A stretch of 64,000 nt of DNA from Maritimibacter dapengensis (GCF_019218265.1 NZ_JAHUZE010000002.1:1133779-1197778), one strand, 5' to 3'. Counted from the first letter of the stretch, positions 9,801 through 18,318 are shown. The notes: generated by a model from the letters alone, not told the origin. Program-made: numbers and translations.

Positions 9801-10288
9801 TCGATGATCCCGCCGCGCACCGCGAAATCACCGGGCTCGGTCACGGTCGGAGCCTGCGAGAATCCCATGCGCACCAGGAACGCCCGCAAACCATCCACGT
9901 CGATGCGGTTATCGACGGCGGCGGACCAACTCGCCTCTTTCAAAACAGCGCGCGCGGGCACCTTCTGAGTGGCGGCGTTGAGGGTCGTCAACAGGATGAA
10001 CCGCCCCGGCACGCCATGCGCGAGCGCGGCGAGCGTCGCCATGCGCGCCGCCGCGACATTGGGATTGGGGGACATGCGGTCGTAAGGCAGACAATCCCAC
10101 CCGGGAAAAGTCAGGACGGTCGCATCCGGGGCGAAAAAGCCCAGGGCCGCCTGCATTGCGGCCATGCGCTTTTCGTCGCGCGCAATGTGAATCACCGGCC
10201 CACCGCTTTGGGCAAGCTCCTTGGCCACGAGTTGGGCGTCAAAGCCTTCAGGGGCGCCTGAAAGGGTGATGTGATTGCGATCCGTCAT
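6815..10288 (-). CDS. mfd: Transcription-repair coupling factor Mfd
   Basis: A 1157-residue protein of standard Mfd length. Order of domains: a UvrB-homology region (residues ~1-340, for UvrA recruitment), the CarD-like RNA-polymerase interaction domain at about 490-560 (GELIVHVDHGVGIYQGL), the RecG-like translocase with Walker A (CGDVGFGKTEVAMRA, ~620) and DEEQ box (LVIDEEQRFG, ~724), motifs V-VI (ATTIVESGLDIP, QIRGRVGR), and the TRCF C-terminal domain. It displaces RNA polymerase stalled at lesions and recruits UvrAB. The lysine-rich tail (EKKKAKAAKRA) is as in relatives. It follows a small membrane-protein gene on the same strand (41 bp). Confidence 0.98.
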   Translation of the reverse strand: MTDRNHITLSGAPEGFDAQLVAKELAQSGGPVIHIARDEKRMAAMQAALGFFAPDATVLTFPGWDCLPYDRMSPNPNVAAARMATLAALAHGVPGRFILLTTLNAATQKVPARAVLKEASWSAAVDNRIDVDGLRAFLVRMGFSQAPTVTEPGDFAVRGGIIDIYPPGDEGPVRLDLFGDVLDGARRFDPATQRTTENLSVVELAPVSEIILDDASIARFRQNYRVEFGAGGTEDPLYEAVSAGRKHQGMEHWLAFFHDRLETLFDYLSDASVMLDDQLEPARIARWASIADQYETRKLALADRSRLDTVYKPAPPEGLYLDDTGWAQAVAHHRVIQLVALPQATGPGVLDGGGRIGRNFAPERQQEKVNLFEALAQHVRVRREEGPVIVASYSEGARERVGGLLADEGLTAASEIVDFRDVPDDRGGLYLAVWPLEHGFVAPGLTVISEQDVLGDRLIRPAKRKRRAENFLTEHQSLTPGELIVHVDHGVGIYQGLETITAAGAPHDCVALEYGGGDRLFLPVENIELLSKYGHEQGLLDKLGGGAWQAKKARLKERIREIADKLIRLAAERHLRKAPVLEAPHHAWEEFAARFPYTETDDQLSAIADVMEDMAAGQPMDRLVCGDVGFGKTEVAMRAAFVAAMSGKQVAVIAPTTLLARQHYKSFSDRFRGFPIQVSTLSRFVSQGQATRTREGMKDGTVDIVVGTHALLAKGVRFKDLGLLVIDEEQRFGVTHKERLKELRSDVHVLTLSATPIPRTLQMSLTGVRDLSIIGTPPVDRLSIRTYVSEFDTVTIREALLREHYRGGQSFFVVPRVKDLREIEEFLTEHVPEVSFVTANGQMAAGELDDRMNAFYDGKFDVLVATTIVESGLDIPTANTMVVWRADMFGLAQLYQIRGRVGRSKTRAYAYLTTKPRVPLTPGAEKRLRVLGSLDSLGAGFTLASQDLDIRGAGNLLGEEQSGQMNEVGYELYQNMLEEAISKIRSGELEGLTEHDEQWAPQINLGVPVMIPEAYVPDLDVRLGLYRRLSDLTTKVELEGFAAELIDRFGKLPKEVNTLLLVVRIKAMCKRAGIARLDGGPKGATIQFHNDKFASPEGLVEFIQAQRGLAKVKNNKIVIRRDWKKESDKIKGAFAIARDLAEKVVAEKKKAKAAKRA

Positions 10289-10329
10289 GGCCCGGACCTA
10301 CCCCGTCAGCGCCGCGTGTCAACCACGGA

Positions 10330-10857
10330 TCACTGGCCGAGCGCGCCTATGGTCATGTTCTGATACATGCCCCAAAGCGCGGTGACGAAGATGGCGACCA
10401 TGCCGACGAACTGCGTGGCGGTGCGATGCCGGTGCATTCTTTTGCGAAGCGCCTTGCCGGTCAGGCCCTGTTCCTGAATGACCCGCGCGGTGTTGAGCGA
10501 CAGGAAACCCACGACCAGCATGGGTGCGCCCAGCAAGAACACCGCCTGCGCAAACTCGACATCGTAGACGAAAGCGATGAGGATCATCGAGGTCATGAGC
10601 ATTGCAAGGATGCCCACGATCCACAAACCCGACGTGTTGGCGACGTAGAGCAGACGATTGCAATTGATGCGCACCATGTCTTCCAAGTCGATCTCGGGTT
10701 GGCCGCCATGCCGGTCCGCACGCTGGATCATGTCGTAGGGCACACCCAGCACGTAACGGCTCGTCTGCGACCAGACGGCGGCGAGCGCGATCCAGTACCA
10801 CAGGTTGGAAAATGATCGCATGTCGATCAATTCGAATACGGCTGAATACCAGTCCAC
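10330..10857 (-). CDS. Conserved four-TM membrane protein
   Basis: About 175 residues from a GTG at 10857 (reading MDWYSAVFELIDMRSFSNLW), chosen because the coding character starts there; an ATG 12 codons later is the alternative. It has four hydrophobic segments: WYWIALAAVWSQTS, LWIVGILAMLMTSMILIAF, AVFLLGAPMLVVGFL and TATQFVGMVAIFVTALWGMY. A cytoplasmic loop rich in charges follows the first helix. Relatives in Rhodobacteraceae are labelled 'component of SufBCD complex', but nothing in this sequence supports a role in Fe-S assembly. It sits upstream of mfd and is divergent from hemB. Confidence 0.7.
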   Translation of the reverse strand: MDWYSAVFELIDMRSFSNLWYWIALAAVWSQTSRYVLGVPYDMIQRADRHGGQPEIDLEDMVRINCNRLLYVANTSGLWIVGILAMLMTSMILIAFVYDVEFAQAVFLLGAPMLVVGFLSLNTARVIQEQGLTGKALRKRMHRHRTATQFVGMVAIFVTALWGMYQNMTIGALGQ

Positions 10858-10981
10858 CGTGCTGCCTGCCCGTTCTCGGTCCTTGTTTCGCGCGACAATA
10901 CGCGCGAGGCTCGCCGTGCGCCACCCCTTGAGAGCGCAGTTTTCTCGTGCAATTGAAGGGCACATCGACGGAGAACAGATC

Positions 10982-11980
10982 ATGGCCCGCACCACCGCCC
11001 CCTTCCCCACGACGCGCCTGCGCCGCAACCGCCGTTCGCCCGCCCTGCGCGCTCTTGTGCGCGAGACGGTCTTGACCGTGGACGACCTGATCTGGCCCGT
11101 CTTCCTGATGGAAGGTGACAACGACGCCTACGACGTGCCGTCGATGCCAGGCGTGCAGCGGCTCACGGTGGATCGCGTCGTGACGGCGGCGAAAGAGGCG
11201 GAAAGCCTCGGCATCCCGGCGATCTGCCTGTTTCCCTTCATCGAGCAGGACGTGAAGACCGAGGATTGCGCGGGCGCATGGGACCCGGACAACCTGTCGA
11301 ACCGCGCCACGAAAGCGATCAAGGACGCCGTGCCGGACATCGCCGTGATGACCGACATCGCGCTCGACCCCTACAATATCAACGGACATGACGGCTTCGT
11401 CGTGGACGGTGAGATCGTCAACGACCGAACCGTGGATGCGCTCGTGAAAATGGCGCTGGCGCAGGCCGAGGCCGGGGCCGATATCCTCGGCCCGTCGGAC
11501 ATGATGGACGGACGGATCGGTGCGATGCGAGCGGCCTTGGAAGCCGAGGGGCACAGCCACGTGTCGATCATGTCCTATTCCGCGAAATACGCCTCCGCTT
11601 TTTATGGCCCCTTCCGTGACGCCGTGGGCGCATCTGGCGCGCTCAAGGGAGACAAGAAAACCTACCAGATGGACCCCGGCAACGCGGAGGAAGCTTTGCG
11701 CCTCGTCGAACGCGACCTGATGGAAGGCGCGGACATGGTGATGGTGAAGCCCGGCATGCCTTATCTCGACATCTGCCGCGCCGTGAAAGACCGGTTCGGC
11801 GTACCGACCTACGCCTACCAGGTGTCTGGCGAATACGCGATGCTGCAGGCCGCCGCGCAAAACGGCTGGCTCGACGGCGAGAAGGTCATGATGGAGAGCC
11901 TTGCCGGGTTCAAACGCGCCGGTCTGGACGGCATTCTGACCTATTTCGCACCGGAAGCGGCAAAAATCCTGAACGGGTGA
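10982..11980 (+). CDS. hemB: Delta-aminolevulinic acid dehydratase (porphobilinogen synthase)
   Basis: A 332-residue enzyme starting at the ATG at 10982 behind a GGAGA site. It condenses two 5-aminolevulinate molecules to porphobilinogen in haem/chlorophyll/cobalamin synthesis. The two active-site lysines are visible: K202 in MSYSAKYASAFYGPFR and Schiff-base K256 in MVMVKPGMPYLD. The metal loop reads DIALDPYNINGHDG, with none of the zinc-binding cysteines of the E. coli/human type, so it belongs to the Mg-dependent or metal-independent class usual in Rhodobacter relatives. It is monocistronic: a strong hairpin follows the stop. Confidence 0.97.
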   Translation: MARTTAPFPTTRLRRNRRSPALRALVRETVLTVDDLIWPVFLMEGDNDAYDVPSMPGVQRLTVDRVVTAAKEAESLGIPAICLFPFIEQDVKTEDCAGAWDPDNLSNRATKAIKDAVPDIAVMTDIALDPYNINGHDGFVVDGEIVNDRTVDALVKMALAQAEAGADILGPSDMMDGRIGAMRAALEAEGHSHVSIMSYSAKYASAFYGPFRDAVGASGALKGDKKTYQMDPGNAEEALRLVERDLMEGADMVMVKPGMPYLDICRAVKDRFGVPTYAYQVSGEYAMLQAAAQNGWLDGEKVMMESLAGFKRAGLDGILTYFAPEAAKILNG

Positions 11981-11982
11981 TT

Positions 11983-12002
11983 GCGCCGCCTTCGTGCGGC
12001 GC
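11983..12002 (+). terminator. GC-rich hairpin after hemB
   Basis: A perfect 7-bp stem (GCGCCGC / GCGGCGC) with a 6-base loop begins two bases after the hemB stop codon. It is followed by GGGGG, without a T-tract, so Rho-independent termination is plausible but not of the classical form. It lies between the convergent hemB and uup genes and is the first of three hairpins in a row. Confidence 0.5.
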
Positions 12003-12010
12003 GGGGGCGA

Positions 12011-12064
12011 AGGCCGCTTGCGCGGCCTCTGGAGGACCTCTCCTCCAGACCTCCTGAGATATTT
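12011..12064 (-). repeat. Dispersed two-hairpin intergenic element, copy 1
   Basis: Read on the minus strand this is an AT-rich box (AAATATCTCAGGAGG, complement of 12050-12064), then an 8-bp-stem hairpin (TCTGGAGG / CCTCCAGA, 12028-12049), then a second perfect hairpin with a TTGC-type loop (AGGCCGC / GCGGCCT, 12011-12028). Two further copies with the same order of parts occur at 21452 and 29174. Confidence 0.6.
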
Positions 12065-12082
12065 GACGACCGGAAAGGACGA

Positions 12083-13894
12083 TCAGGTCTCGGCCTTTTC
12101 CGCGAGGGTGAGCCATTCCTCTTCGGCAGCGGCGAGTTTCTCCTGCCGTTCGACGAGAGCTTCGGTCGCCTTGTTGAACTTCACGGGTTCGCGGGTGAAG
12201 AGGTCGGCGTCCGACAAAAGCGCCTCGAGTTTGCCGATCTCGGCTTCCAGCCGTTCGATTTCGGCGGGGAGTTTTTCCAGGCGGTGTTTTTCGGTGAATG
12301 ACAACGTTTCGGCGGGTTTCGTGGGCGCGGGTTTGGCCTCGGCCTTGGGTTTCGACTTCGCTTTCGACCGATCCGTTGGGGCGGCATCGCCTCTCTGCGC
12401 CTGATAATCGGTCCAGCCCCCGGCATAGATCGTCGCGCGACCATCGCCTTCCATCGCGATGGTGGTCGTCGCCACCCGGTCGAGGAAATCCCGGTCGTGA
12501 CTGACCAGCAAAACCGTGCCGTCATATTCGCCGATGAGTTCCTGCAATAGATCCAGTGTTTCCACGTCCAGATCGTTGGTTGGCTCATCCAGCACGAGCA
12601 TGTTCGACGTCTTCGCCATGATTTTCGCCAGGATCAGCCGGGCCTTTTCGCCCCCCGACAAGGAGCGCACCGGGGCGCGGGCTTGCCTTTCGTCGAACAG
12701 GAACTCCTTGAGGTAGCCGACGACATGTTTCGGGGTCCCGCGCACGAGCACCTGATCGGCCTTGCCGGAAACTCTCATGTCCGGGTCCCCCACAAGGTTC
12801 TCCCAAAGGCTCGCATCGTCCATCAGGCTTGCGCGGTTCTGGTCAAACACGGCCATTTCAATGCCGGTGCCGAGCTTGACGCGGCCGGAATCAGGCGCTT
12901 CCGTCCCGATGAGCATCTTGAGTAGCGTGGTCTTCCCGACGCCGTTCGGCCCCACAAGCGCAATGCGTTCGCCTCGGTTCACGAGGATCGAGAAATCGCG
13001 AAGGATCGTTCGTCCGTCAAACGTCTTGGATAGACCCTCAGCCTCGATCACCTTGCGCCCGGATTTCGGCCCAGTGTCGAGCGCCATCGCCGCCGTGCCT
13101 TGCCGTTTGATCTGCGCCGCGCGCTCCTTTCGCAATTCGCCCAGGGCGCGCACCCTGCCCTGATTCCGCTTCCGCCGGGCCGAAATGCCTTCGACCGCCC
13201 AACGTGCCTCGGCCTTGATTTTGCGGTCGAGCTTGTGGCGGGCGACATCCTCGTCTTCCCAGACCTTGTCGCGCCAAATCTCGAATTTGGCGAAACCTTC
13301 CTCTTGCCGCCGCACCCGCCCCCGGTCGATCCACAGCGTCGCGCGGGTCAGCGCGTTCAGGAACGCCCTGTCGTGGGAGATCAGCACGAACCCCGCGCGG
13401 GTCGTGGACAATTCGGCCTCGAGCCACTGGATCGCCTCGATGTCGAGGTGGTTGGTCGGCTCGTCGAGGAGCATCAGTTCAGGCGCTTCGGCAAGCAACT
13501 TGGCAAGCGCCGCGCGCCGCCGTTCCCCGCCCGACGCCGTCGCAGTCGAAACGCCGGGGTTGAATTTCAGACCTTCGGCGACCTGCTCGACCCGGTATTC
13601 CTCGCCCGGTTCCAACGTGCTCGCCGCGAAGTCGCCAAGTGTCGCGAACCCGGTCAGGTCGGGGTGCTGTTCCATGTAACCGACGCTTACACCCGGCGAA
13701 ACGACGCGGGTGCCATGATCCGCCTCGACCAGCCCCGCCATGACCTTCATGAGGGTCGACTTGCCCGAGCCGTTGCGCCCGACGAGCGCCACGCGGTCGC
13801 CCGGTTGCACGACGAGTGACAGGTCCGCGAAAACGGGATCGCCACCGAATGTGAGCGAAATGTCGGAGAGCTGGAGAAGGGGTGCGCGCGCCAT
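12083..13894 (-). CDS. uup: ABC-F family ATPase (Uup-like)
   Basis: A 603-residue soluble protein with two ABC ATPase domains and no membrane helices. Walker A motifs are VGRNGSGKSTL (~37-47) and VGPNGVGKTTL (~320); signature motifs are ATASGGERRRAALAK and RSLSGGEKARLIL; Walker B motifs are LMLLDEPTNHLD and MLVLDEPTNDLD. The linker between them is basic (KRNQGRVRALGELRKERAA). A C-terminal coiled-coil extension (PAEIERLEAEIGKLEALLS) is the DNA/ribosome-binding tail typical of Uup. Family members act on the ribosome or in replication-linked processes. It lies downstream of olsB in the minus-strand row bamE-olsB-uup. Confidence 0.93.
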   Translation of the reverse strand: MARAPLLQLSDISLTFGGDPVFADLSLVVQPGDRVALVGRNGSGKSTLMKVMAGLVEADHGTRVVSPGVSVGYMEQHPDLTGFATLGDFAASTLEPGEEYRVEQVAEGLKFNPGVSTATASGGERRRAALAKLLAEAPELMLLDEPTNHLDIEAIQWLEAELSTTRAGFVLISHDRAFLNALTRATLWIDRGRVRRQEEGFAKFEIWRDKVWEDEDVARHKLDRKIKAEARWAVEGISARRKRNQGRVRALGELRKERAAQIKRQGTAAMALDTGPKSGRKVIEAEGLSKTFDGRTILRDFSILVNRGERIALVGPNGVGKTTLLKMLIGTEAPDSGRVKLGTGIEMAVFDQNRASLMDDASLWENLVGDPDMRVSGKADQVLVRGTPKHVVGYLKEFLFDERQARAPVRSLSGGEKARLILAKIMAKTSNMLVLDEPTNDLDVETLDLLQELIGEYDGTVLLVSHDRDFLDRVATTTIAMEGDGRATIYAGGWTDYQAQRGDAAPTDRSKAKSKPKAEAKPAPTKPAETLSFTEKHRLEKLPAEIERLEAEIGKLEALLSDADLFTREPVKFNKATEALVERQEKLAAAEEEWLTLAEKAET

Positions 13895-13925
13895 GCGCGT
13901 CAGTTATGACGCGCCGCCCGCCCCG

Positions 13926-14657
13926 TCAATCACCCGCAAGCGCCCGAAGGGCCCGCGCCCGGTTGGCCGGAACCTTGGCGATCTCGACACCTGTGAAGAC
14001 ATGGAGCGTCACCAGCGCCCGGTCGACAACCGCGTGATCGCTCACCCACCCTCCCATCATGAGATAGGTTCTGAGAAGCGGCGGCATCCTGCGCTGCGCC
14101 TCGATCGGATCGGGCTCATGCGTCGGGAACGCTACGGCCTCCTTTGCTTTTTTTCCGACACGAATGACTGAAGGGGCAAGATGTCGGGCGCGCAGAAACG
14201 CGAACGAGTCTGCAAATGGAGTTGGATCTGTTCCCGGGAACGACGAGCATCCGAACAGCAGGGACACGTCCGACCGATCGACGAGGCGCGCCATGCCACC
14301 CCAGGTCAGTCGCAGGATATCCGGGTCCCTGTCGCCGGGCGACATGCAGAACCGGCCCATTTCGAGGACAGGTCCCGCAAAGCGCTCCAAGGGCGTGAGA
14401 TCATAGAACTGCGTGCTGTATCCCGCAGTTGCGTCGCGACCGCTTGCAAAGAGCCGGAACCTGAATGTCGCGACGAGGACATCCCCGCGCAGCACCAGAA
14501 CATGGTCGAATTCCCTGTCGAAGCGATCCGCGTCACGCCCTTGCCCCGCCTGGTCCACGAATGCCCGGTAACGAAGCCCTTGCGCGGCTTCCACATCTTC
14601 CGCCCCCTCGGCCAGCCGAACGCTGTAGCCTTCGTGCGACAGAAGAAGCGGTGACAT
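13926..14657 (-). CDS. olsB: GNAT-type L-ornithine N-acyltransferase
   Basis: A 243-residue GNAT-fold enzyme of the hemolysin-like/OlsB group. It carries LRYRAFVDQAG near the N-terminus, the core EMGRFCMSPGDRDPDILRL, and LLFGCSSFPGTDP in the second half. OlsB transfers a 3-hydroxyacyl chain from acyl carrier protein to the alpha-amino group of ornithine, giving lyso-ornithine lipid; OlsA, not in this window, would add the second chain. Ornithine lipids are standard phosphate-free membrane lipids in Rhodobacteraceae. It is separated from upstream bamE by only 10 bp and is probably co-transcribed with it. Confidence 0.85.
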   Translation of the reverse strand: MSPLLLSHEGYSVRLAEGAEDVEAAQGLRYRAFVDQAGQGRDADRFDREFDHVLVLRGDVLVATFRFRLFASGRDATAGYSTQFYDLTPLERFAGPVLEMGRFCMSPGDRDPDILRLTWGGMARLVDRSDVSLLFGCSSFPGTDPTPFADSFAFLRARHLAPSVIRVGKKAKEAVAFPTHEPDPIEAQRRMPPLLRTYLMMGGWVSDHAVVDRALVTLHVFTGVEIAKVPANRARALRALAGD

Positions 14658-14667
14658 GACTTCGGCG

Positions 14668-15138
14668 TCAATTCCCCAGAATGTCGTTCAGATTGACCTG
14701 ACCGATACCGCCCAGAAGCTGCCGGAGGAACCCGACACCACGGGTGTTCGAGGTCGTGACCCGGCGTGACAGGACAACAACGCGGCCCTCTTCCAGACCG
14801 AAGCGTTCGATATTCTCGACCAGACCATCCTCGTCGAAGGTGATCTGAAGCACTTCGCGCTCGACCTCCTCGGGCTCGTTGTAGCCAAGATGCTTGAACC
14901 GGCTCTGGACGTAATACCACGCCTCTTCGGTCAAGAGGCCCGCCGCAGCAGGTTTGCCGATAATCGCGGACACCGTTTCCTGAGTGTCCACGCCAACCAT
15001 GATTTCCTCGACATCCTCATCGGTCGGGATGTAGCCATGATTGCGATAGACCGGCGTGCACGCCACGAGCGCCGCAATGCCGACAATGCCGACCAGTGAT
15101 TTGAACAGAGTGCGCGCCATTTTGCCTGTCGCCGACAT
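14668..15138 (-). CDS. bamE: Outer-membrane assembly lipoprotein BamE (SmpA/OmlA)
   Basis: A 156-residue lipoprotein with a start supported by AAGGGGGG eight bases upstream. The signal sequence ends in the lipobox ALVAC, giving a mature lipid-anchored cysteine followed by TPVYRNHGYIPTDEDVEEI. The SmpA/OmlA fold follows (VGVDTQETVSAIIGKPAAAG, then EEAWYYVQSRFKHLGY). BamE is an accessory subunit of the BAM complex that inserts beta-barrels into the outer membrane. It is divergent (96 bp) from the DUF177 gene, a conserved arrangement in the order. Confidence 0.93.
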   Translation of the reverse strand: MSATGKMARTLFKSLVGIVGIAALVACTPVYRNHGYIPTDEDVEEIMVGVDTQETVSAIIGKPAAAGLLTEEAWYYVQSRFKHLGYNEPEEVEREVLQITFDEDGLVENIERFGLEEGRVVVLSRRVTTSNTRGVGFLRQLLGGIGQVNLNDILGN

Positions 15139-15234
15139 ACTGCCCCCCTTGCGGTGCCGTGCTTTCGTTAGGTATCCGCTTACAGGACCAACGCCCGGCG
15201 TTCAAGAAACGAAGTGATGGAACGGTGACCAACC

Positions 15235-15801
15235 ATGTCCGAAAGTTACGGCCCAGTCCTCAAAGTGTCCGATCTGGATCACTCCAGACCACATGAGATC
15301 GACGTGAAACTCGATACCGACAGCGCCGACGCGCTTGCGACCGCCCTTGGCATCGACGGGATGAGAAAGGTGCGCCTGTCCGGCAGGCTCGCACCATTCG
15401 GAAAGGCCGACTGGCGTTTCGCGGGCAATCTTGGCGCTACGGTGGTCCAGCCCTGCGTCGTGACGCTCGCCCCCGTCACGACACGGATCGAGGCGCCGGT
15501 TGAGCGAAGCTGGCTGCGCGATCTGCCGCCGGTCAAGGCGGAGGAAAGCGAAACACCGGACGATGTGAGCGTCGAACGTCTCGGGTCCGAAATCGACTTC
15601 GGCACGGTGCTGGCCGAGGCTGTGGCACTCAACCTCCCCGATTATCCGCGAGCCGAAGGCGCGGAACTCGAGGATGCCAGCTTCACCGAACCGGGGCGCG
15701 ACCCGATGTCGGACGACGATGCAAAACCCTTCGCGGGCCTTGCTGCATTGCGCGATCAGCTTGCAGGCAAGTCTGGGGACGGGCCGGACGAGGACCAATA
15801 G
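15235..15801 (+). CDS. DUF177 (YceD-like) protein
   Basis: A 188-residue soluble protein with the DUF177 layout: an N-terminal strand region, a conserved segment with a single cysteine in GATVVQPCVVTLAPV (~72-86), then an acidic region (VKAEESETPDDVSVERLGSE) and the C-terminal motif VLAEAVALNLPDYPR. The family includes E. coli YceD, linked to accumulation of 23S rRNA. It nearly always precedes rpmF, as here. Its start at 15235 leaves a 96-bp divergent promoter region to bamE. Confidence 0.88.
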   Translation: MSESYGPVLKVSDLDHSRPHEIDVKLDTDSADALATALGIDGMRKVRLSGRLAPFGKADWRFAGNLGATVVQPCVVTLAPVTTRIEAPVERSWLRDLPPVKAEESETPDDVSVERLGSEIDFGTVLAEAVALNLPDYPRAEGAELEDASFTEPGRDPMSDDDAKPFAGLAALRDQLAGKSGDGPDEDQ

Positions 15802-15832
15802 ACGGCCCCGCGACAGACCCCTGAGAAAATCC

Positions 15833-15860
15833 TTGCAAGACAGCAGAATCGCAGTATGTT
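15833..15860 (+). promoter_or_regulatory. Probable sigma-70 promoter for rpmF operon
   Basis: TTGCAA and TATGTT are separated by 16 bases and lie 128 bp upstream of rpmF. They match the -35 and -10 consensus in 4 of 6 positions each. The placement suggests the rpmF-plsX-fabH unit has its own promoter besides readthrough from the DUF177 gene. Confidence 0.4.
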
Positions 15861-15987
15861 CGCCGCTCTTTCAAAAGATGGGTTGGAACGTTGCGCCGAA
15901 CCGCGTATGAGGCGTCCAGACTCACGAGAAACACTGGGCCTCGCCGTCGAGAAACGGTCCCGGCCCCCGCAAACACGAGGTTGAGAC

Positions 15988-16197
15988 ATGGCTGTCCCTC
16001 AGAATAAAGTGACCAAGTCGCGCCGGAACCAGCGCCGATCGCATGACGCCCTCGTGGCCGGCAACCCGAACGAATGCCCGTCCTGTGGCGAACTCAAGCG
16101 TCCGCATCACGTGTGCCCGTCCTGCGGCCACTATGCTGATCGCGAAGTCGTTGCGATGGCGGACGAGGTCGACTTCGACGACGAAGACGCGGCGTAA
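15988..16197 (+). CDS. rpmF: 50S ribosomal protein L32
   Basis: A 69-residue basic protein starting [17 protein letters not shown], the standard L32 opening. The zinc-ribbon cysteine pairs are intact ([18 protein letters not shown]), so this is the Zn-binding C+ paralogue. The acidic tail [10 protein letters not shown] is usual in alphaproteobacteria. It begins the rpmF-plsX-fabH unit, with 22 bp to plsX. Confidence 0.97.
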   Translation: MAVPQNKVTKSRRNQRRSHDALVAGNPNECPSCGELKRPHHVCPSCGHYADREVVAMADEVDFDDEDAA

Positions 16198-16219
16198 GCC
16201 GACTGTCTGACTTCTGACC

Positions 16220-17347
16220 ATGACGGACACGACGGGTACCGATAATCGGACATCCGCCTCTGGTCAGGGGCTGCATCGCACAATCATTTCGGTCGACGCT
16301 ATGGGCGGCGATCGCGGACCGGCGGCTGTTGTCGCCGGTCTTGCCAAATCTGCGCGCAAGAACAAGCACATCGGCTTCGTCCTGCACGGCGATGGCCCGG
16401 AGCTTCAAAAGCTCGTCGCCAAGCGCCCCGAATTGTCCGGCATCTGCGATATCCGTCACGCTGAAGGCGTGGTGACGATGGACGACAAGCCGTCGCACAT
16501 CATCCGCCACGGCAAGAACACCTCCATGTGGTCCGCGGTCGAGAGCGTGAAATCCCGCGAAGCCGAAGTCTGCGTCTCCTGCGGCAACACCGGTGCGCTG
16601 ATGGCGCTTTCGATGCTGCGGCTGCGCAAACTCCCCGGGGTATCGCGCCCTGCCATCGCGGTGTTCTGGCCCTCGCGCAACCCGCTTGGGTTCAACATCA
16701 TGCTCGACGGCGGTGCCGATATCCGCGCCGATGAAATGGACCTCCTGCAATATGCGCTGATGGGCGCGTCCTATGCGCGCAACGGGCACGGCATCAAGCG
16801 GCCCCGTGTGGGTCTGCTGAATGTCGGAACCGAGGAGCACAAGGGACGCGGTGAGATTCGCGCTGCGGCGGAACTGATTGCCGAAGCCGCGCCGGTGGCA
16901 GAATTCGACTTCGTGGGCTTCGTCGAAGGCGGCGATTTACTCTCCGACCGGGTCGACGTCATCGTGACCGACGGGTTCACCGGCAACGTCGCGCTCAAAA
17001 CGGGCGAAGGCACCGCCAAACTGGTCAACGACTTTCTGAAAGAGGCGTTTACCGCCACGCCCCTGTCGAAGATCGCTGCGATCCTCGCCACCACGTCGCT
17101 GCGCCGGCTCAAGAAGCGTATGGATCCGCGGCGCTCCAATGGGGGCGTGTTTCTCGGCCTCAACGGAACGGTTGTGAAAAGCCACGGTTCGGCGGACGCC
17201 ACCGGCATCTCTGCCGCGATCAAACTCGCCTTCGACCTCGCCCAGTCCGGTTTCAACGAAAAGCTCGCCGCACGGGTTGCCTATGCTCCCGGTGACGCGC
17301 AAGATGCGCCTGCGTTGATCGAGAAAAAGCCGAGCGGGGAAAAATGA
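16220..17347 (+). CDS. plsX: Phosphate acyltransferase PlsX
   Basis: A 375-residue soluble enzyme that converts acyl-ACP and phosphate into acyl-phosphate, the donor for PlsY in phosphatidic acid synthesis. The opening ISVDAMGGDRGPAAVVAGL and the motifs VSCGNTGALMALSMLRL, GVSRPAIAVFWPSRN and DGFTGNVALKTGEGTAKL are diagnostic. The N-terminal ~18 residues before the conserved core may be an extension, or the start may lie further in. It overlaps fabH by 4 bases (ATGA), so translation is coupled. Confidence 0.96.
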   Translation: MTDTTGTDNRTSASGQGLHRTIISVDAMGGDRGPAAVVAGLAKSARKNKHIGFVLHGDGPELQKLVAKRPELSGICDIRHAEGVVTMDDKPSHIIRHGKNTSMWSAVESVKSREAEVCVSCGNTGALMALSMLRLRKLPGVSRPAIAVFWPSRNPLGFNIMLDGGADIRADEMDLLQYALMGASYARNGHGIKRPRVGLLNVGTEEHKGRGEIRAAAELIAEAAPVAEFDFVGFVEGGDLLSDRVDVIVTDGFTGNVALKTGEGTAKLVNDFLKEAFTATPLSKIAAILATTSLRRLKKRMDPRRSNGGVFLGLNGTVVKSHGSADATGISAAIKLAFDLAQSGFNEKLAARVAYAPGDAQDAPALIEKKPSGEK

Positions 17348-18318
17348 CGACACGCGCCGTGGTCCGAGGCGTCGGGCATTACCTGCCCGAACGCGTGGTG
17401 GAGAACTCCTGGTTCGAAAAGCGAATCGAAACCTCGGACGAATGGATTCGCACCCGCTCCGGTATCGAACGGCGGCATTTCGCGGCCCCCGGTGAAACCA
17501 CATCCCAAATGGCGATCGAGGCTTCCAAGGCTGCTCTGGTCGATTCCGGGATGGGCGTGGAACAGGTCGAAGCCGTGATCGTCGCAACGTCGACCCCGGA
17601 CCTAACTTTTCCCTCTGTCGCGACAATGGTGCAAGAGGGTCTGGGCCTGCGCACCGGCTTCGCCTTCGACATCCAGGCCGTCTGCGCCGGCTTCGTCTTC
17701 GCCCTCGCCCAGGCCAACGCGCTGATCGTGTCAGGTCAGGTCAAGACCGTGCTCGTCATCGGTGCCGAGACCTTTTCTCGTATCCTCGACATGGAAGACC
17801 GGGCGACCTGCGTCCTGTTCGGCGACGGAGCAGGCGCGCTCCTGCTCGAAGCAGCAACTGGCACGGGCGAGAACACCGACCGGGGTATCCTGTCTGCCGA
17901 TCTGAACTCGGACGGCAGCTATCGTGAAATGCTCTATGTCGATGGTGGCGTCTCGACCACGGGAACCGCGGGCAAACTTCGGATGCAGGGCAATCCCCTC
18001 TTCCGGCAAGCCGTGTCAAAGCTTGCCGCCACCGCAGACGCCGCATTGGGCAAAGCCGGTCTGACCCATGACGACATCGACTGGATCGTGCCCCACCAGG
18101 CCAATATCCGCATCATCGAAGGCACGGCGAAGAAACTCGGCCTCTCGATGGACAACGTCGTCGTTACGGTGCAGGACCACGGCAACACGTCCGCGGCCTC
18201 CATCCCGCTCGCGCTTTCCGTCGGTAAGGCAAAAGGCCAGATTCGCGACAACGACGTGGTCGTGACCGAAGCCATCGGCGGCGGTTTGGCCTGGGGCGCC
18301 GTCGTTATCCGCTGGTAG
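17344..18318 (+). CDS. fabH: 3-oxoacyl-ACP synthase III
   Basis: A 324-residue thiolase-fold enzyme that starts fatty-acid synthesis by condensing acetyl-CoA with malonyl-ACP. The catalytic triad is intact: C114 in DIQAVCAGFVFAL, H251 in IVPHQANIRI and N281 in DHGNTSAASIPL. The ACP-binding and glycine-rich C-terminus (AIGGGLAWGAVVIRW) is typical. Its start overlaps the plsX stop, so acyl-chain initiation and phospholipid acyl transfer are translated together. Confidence 0.97.
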   Translation: MTTRAVVRGVGHYLPERVVENSWFEKRIETSDEWIRTRSGIERRHFAAPGETTSQMAIEASKAALVDSGMGVEQVEAVIVATSTPDLTFPSVATMVQEGLGLRTGFAFDIQAVCAGFVFALAQANALIVSGQVKTVLVIGAETFSRILDMEDRATCVLFGDGAGALLLEAATGTGENTDRGILSADLNSDGSYREMLYVDGGVSTTGTAGKLRMQGNPLFRQAVSKLAATADAALGKAGLTHDDIDWIVPHQANIRIIEGTAKKLGLSMDNVVVTVQDHGNTSAASIPLALSVGKAKGQIRDNDVVVTEAIGGGLAWGAVVIRW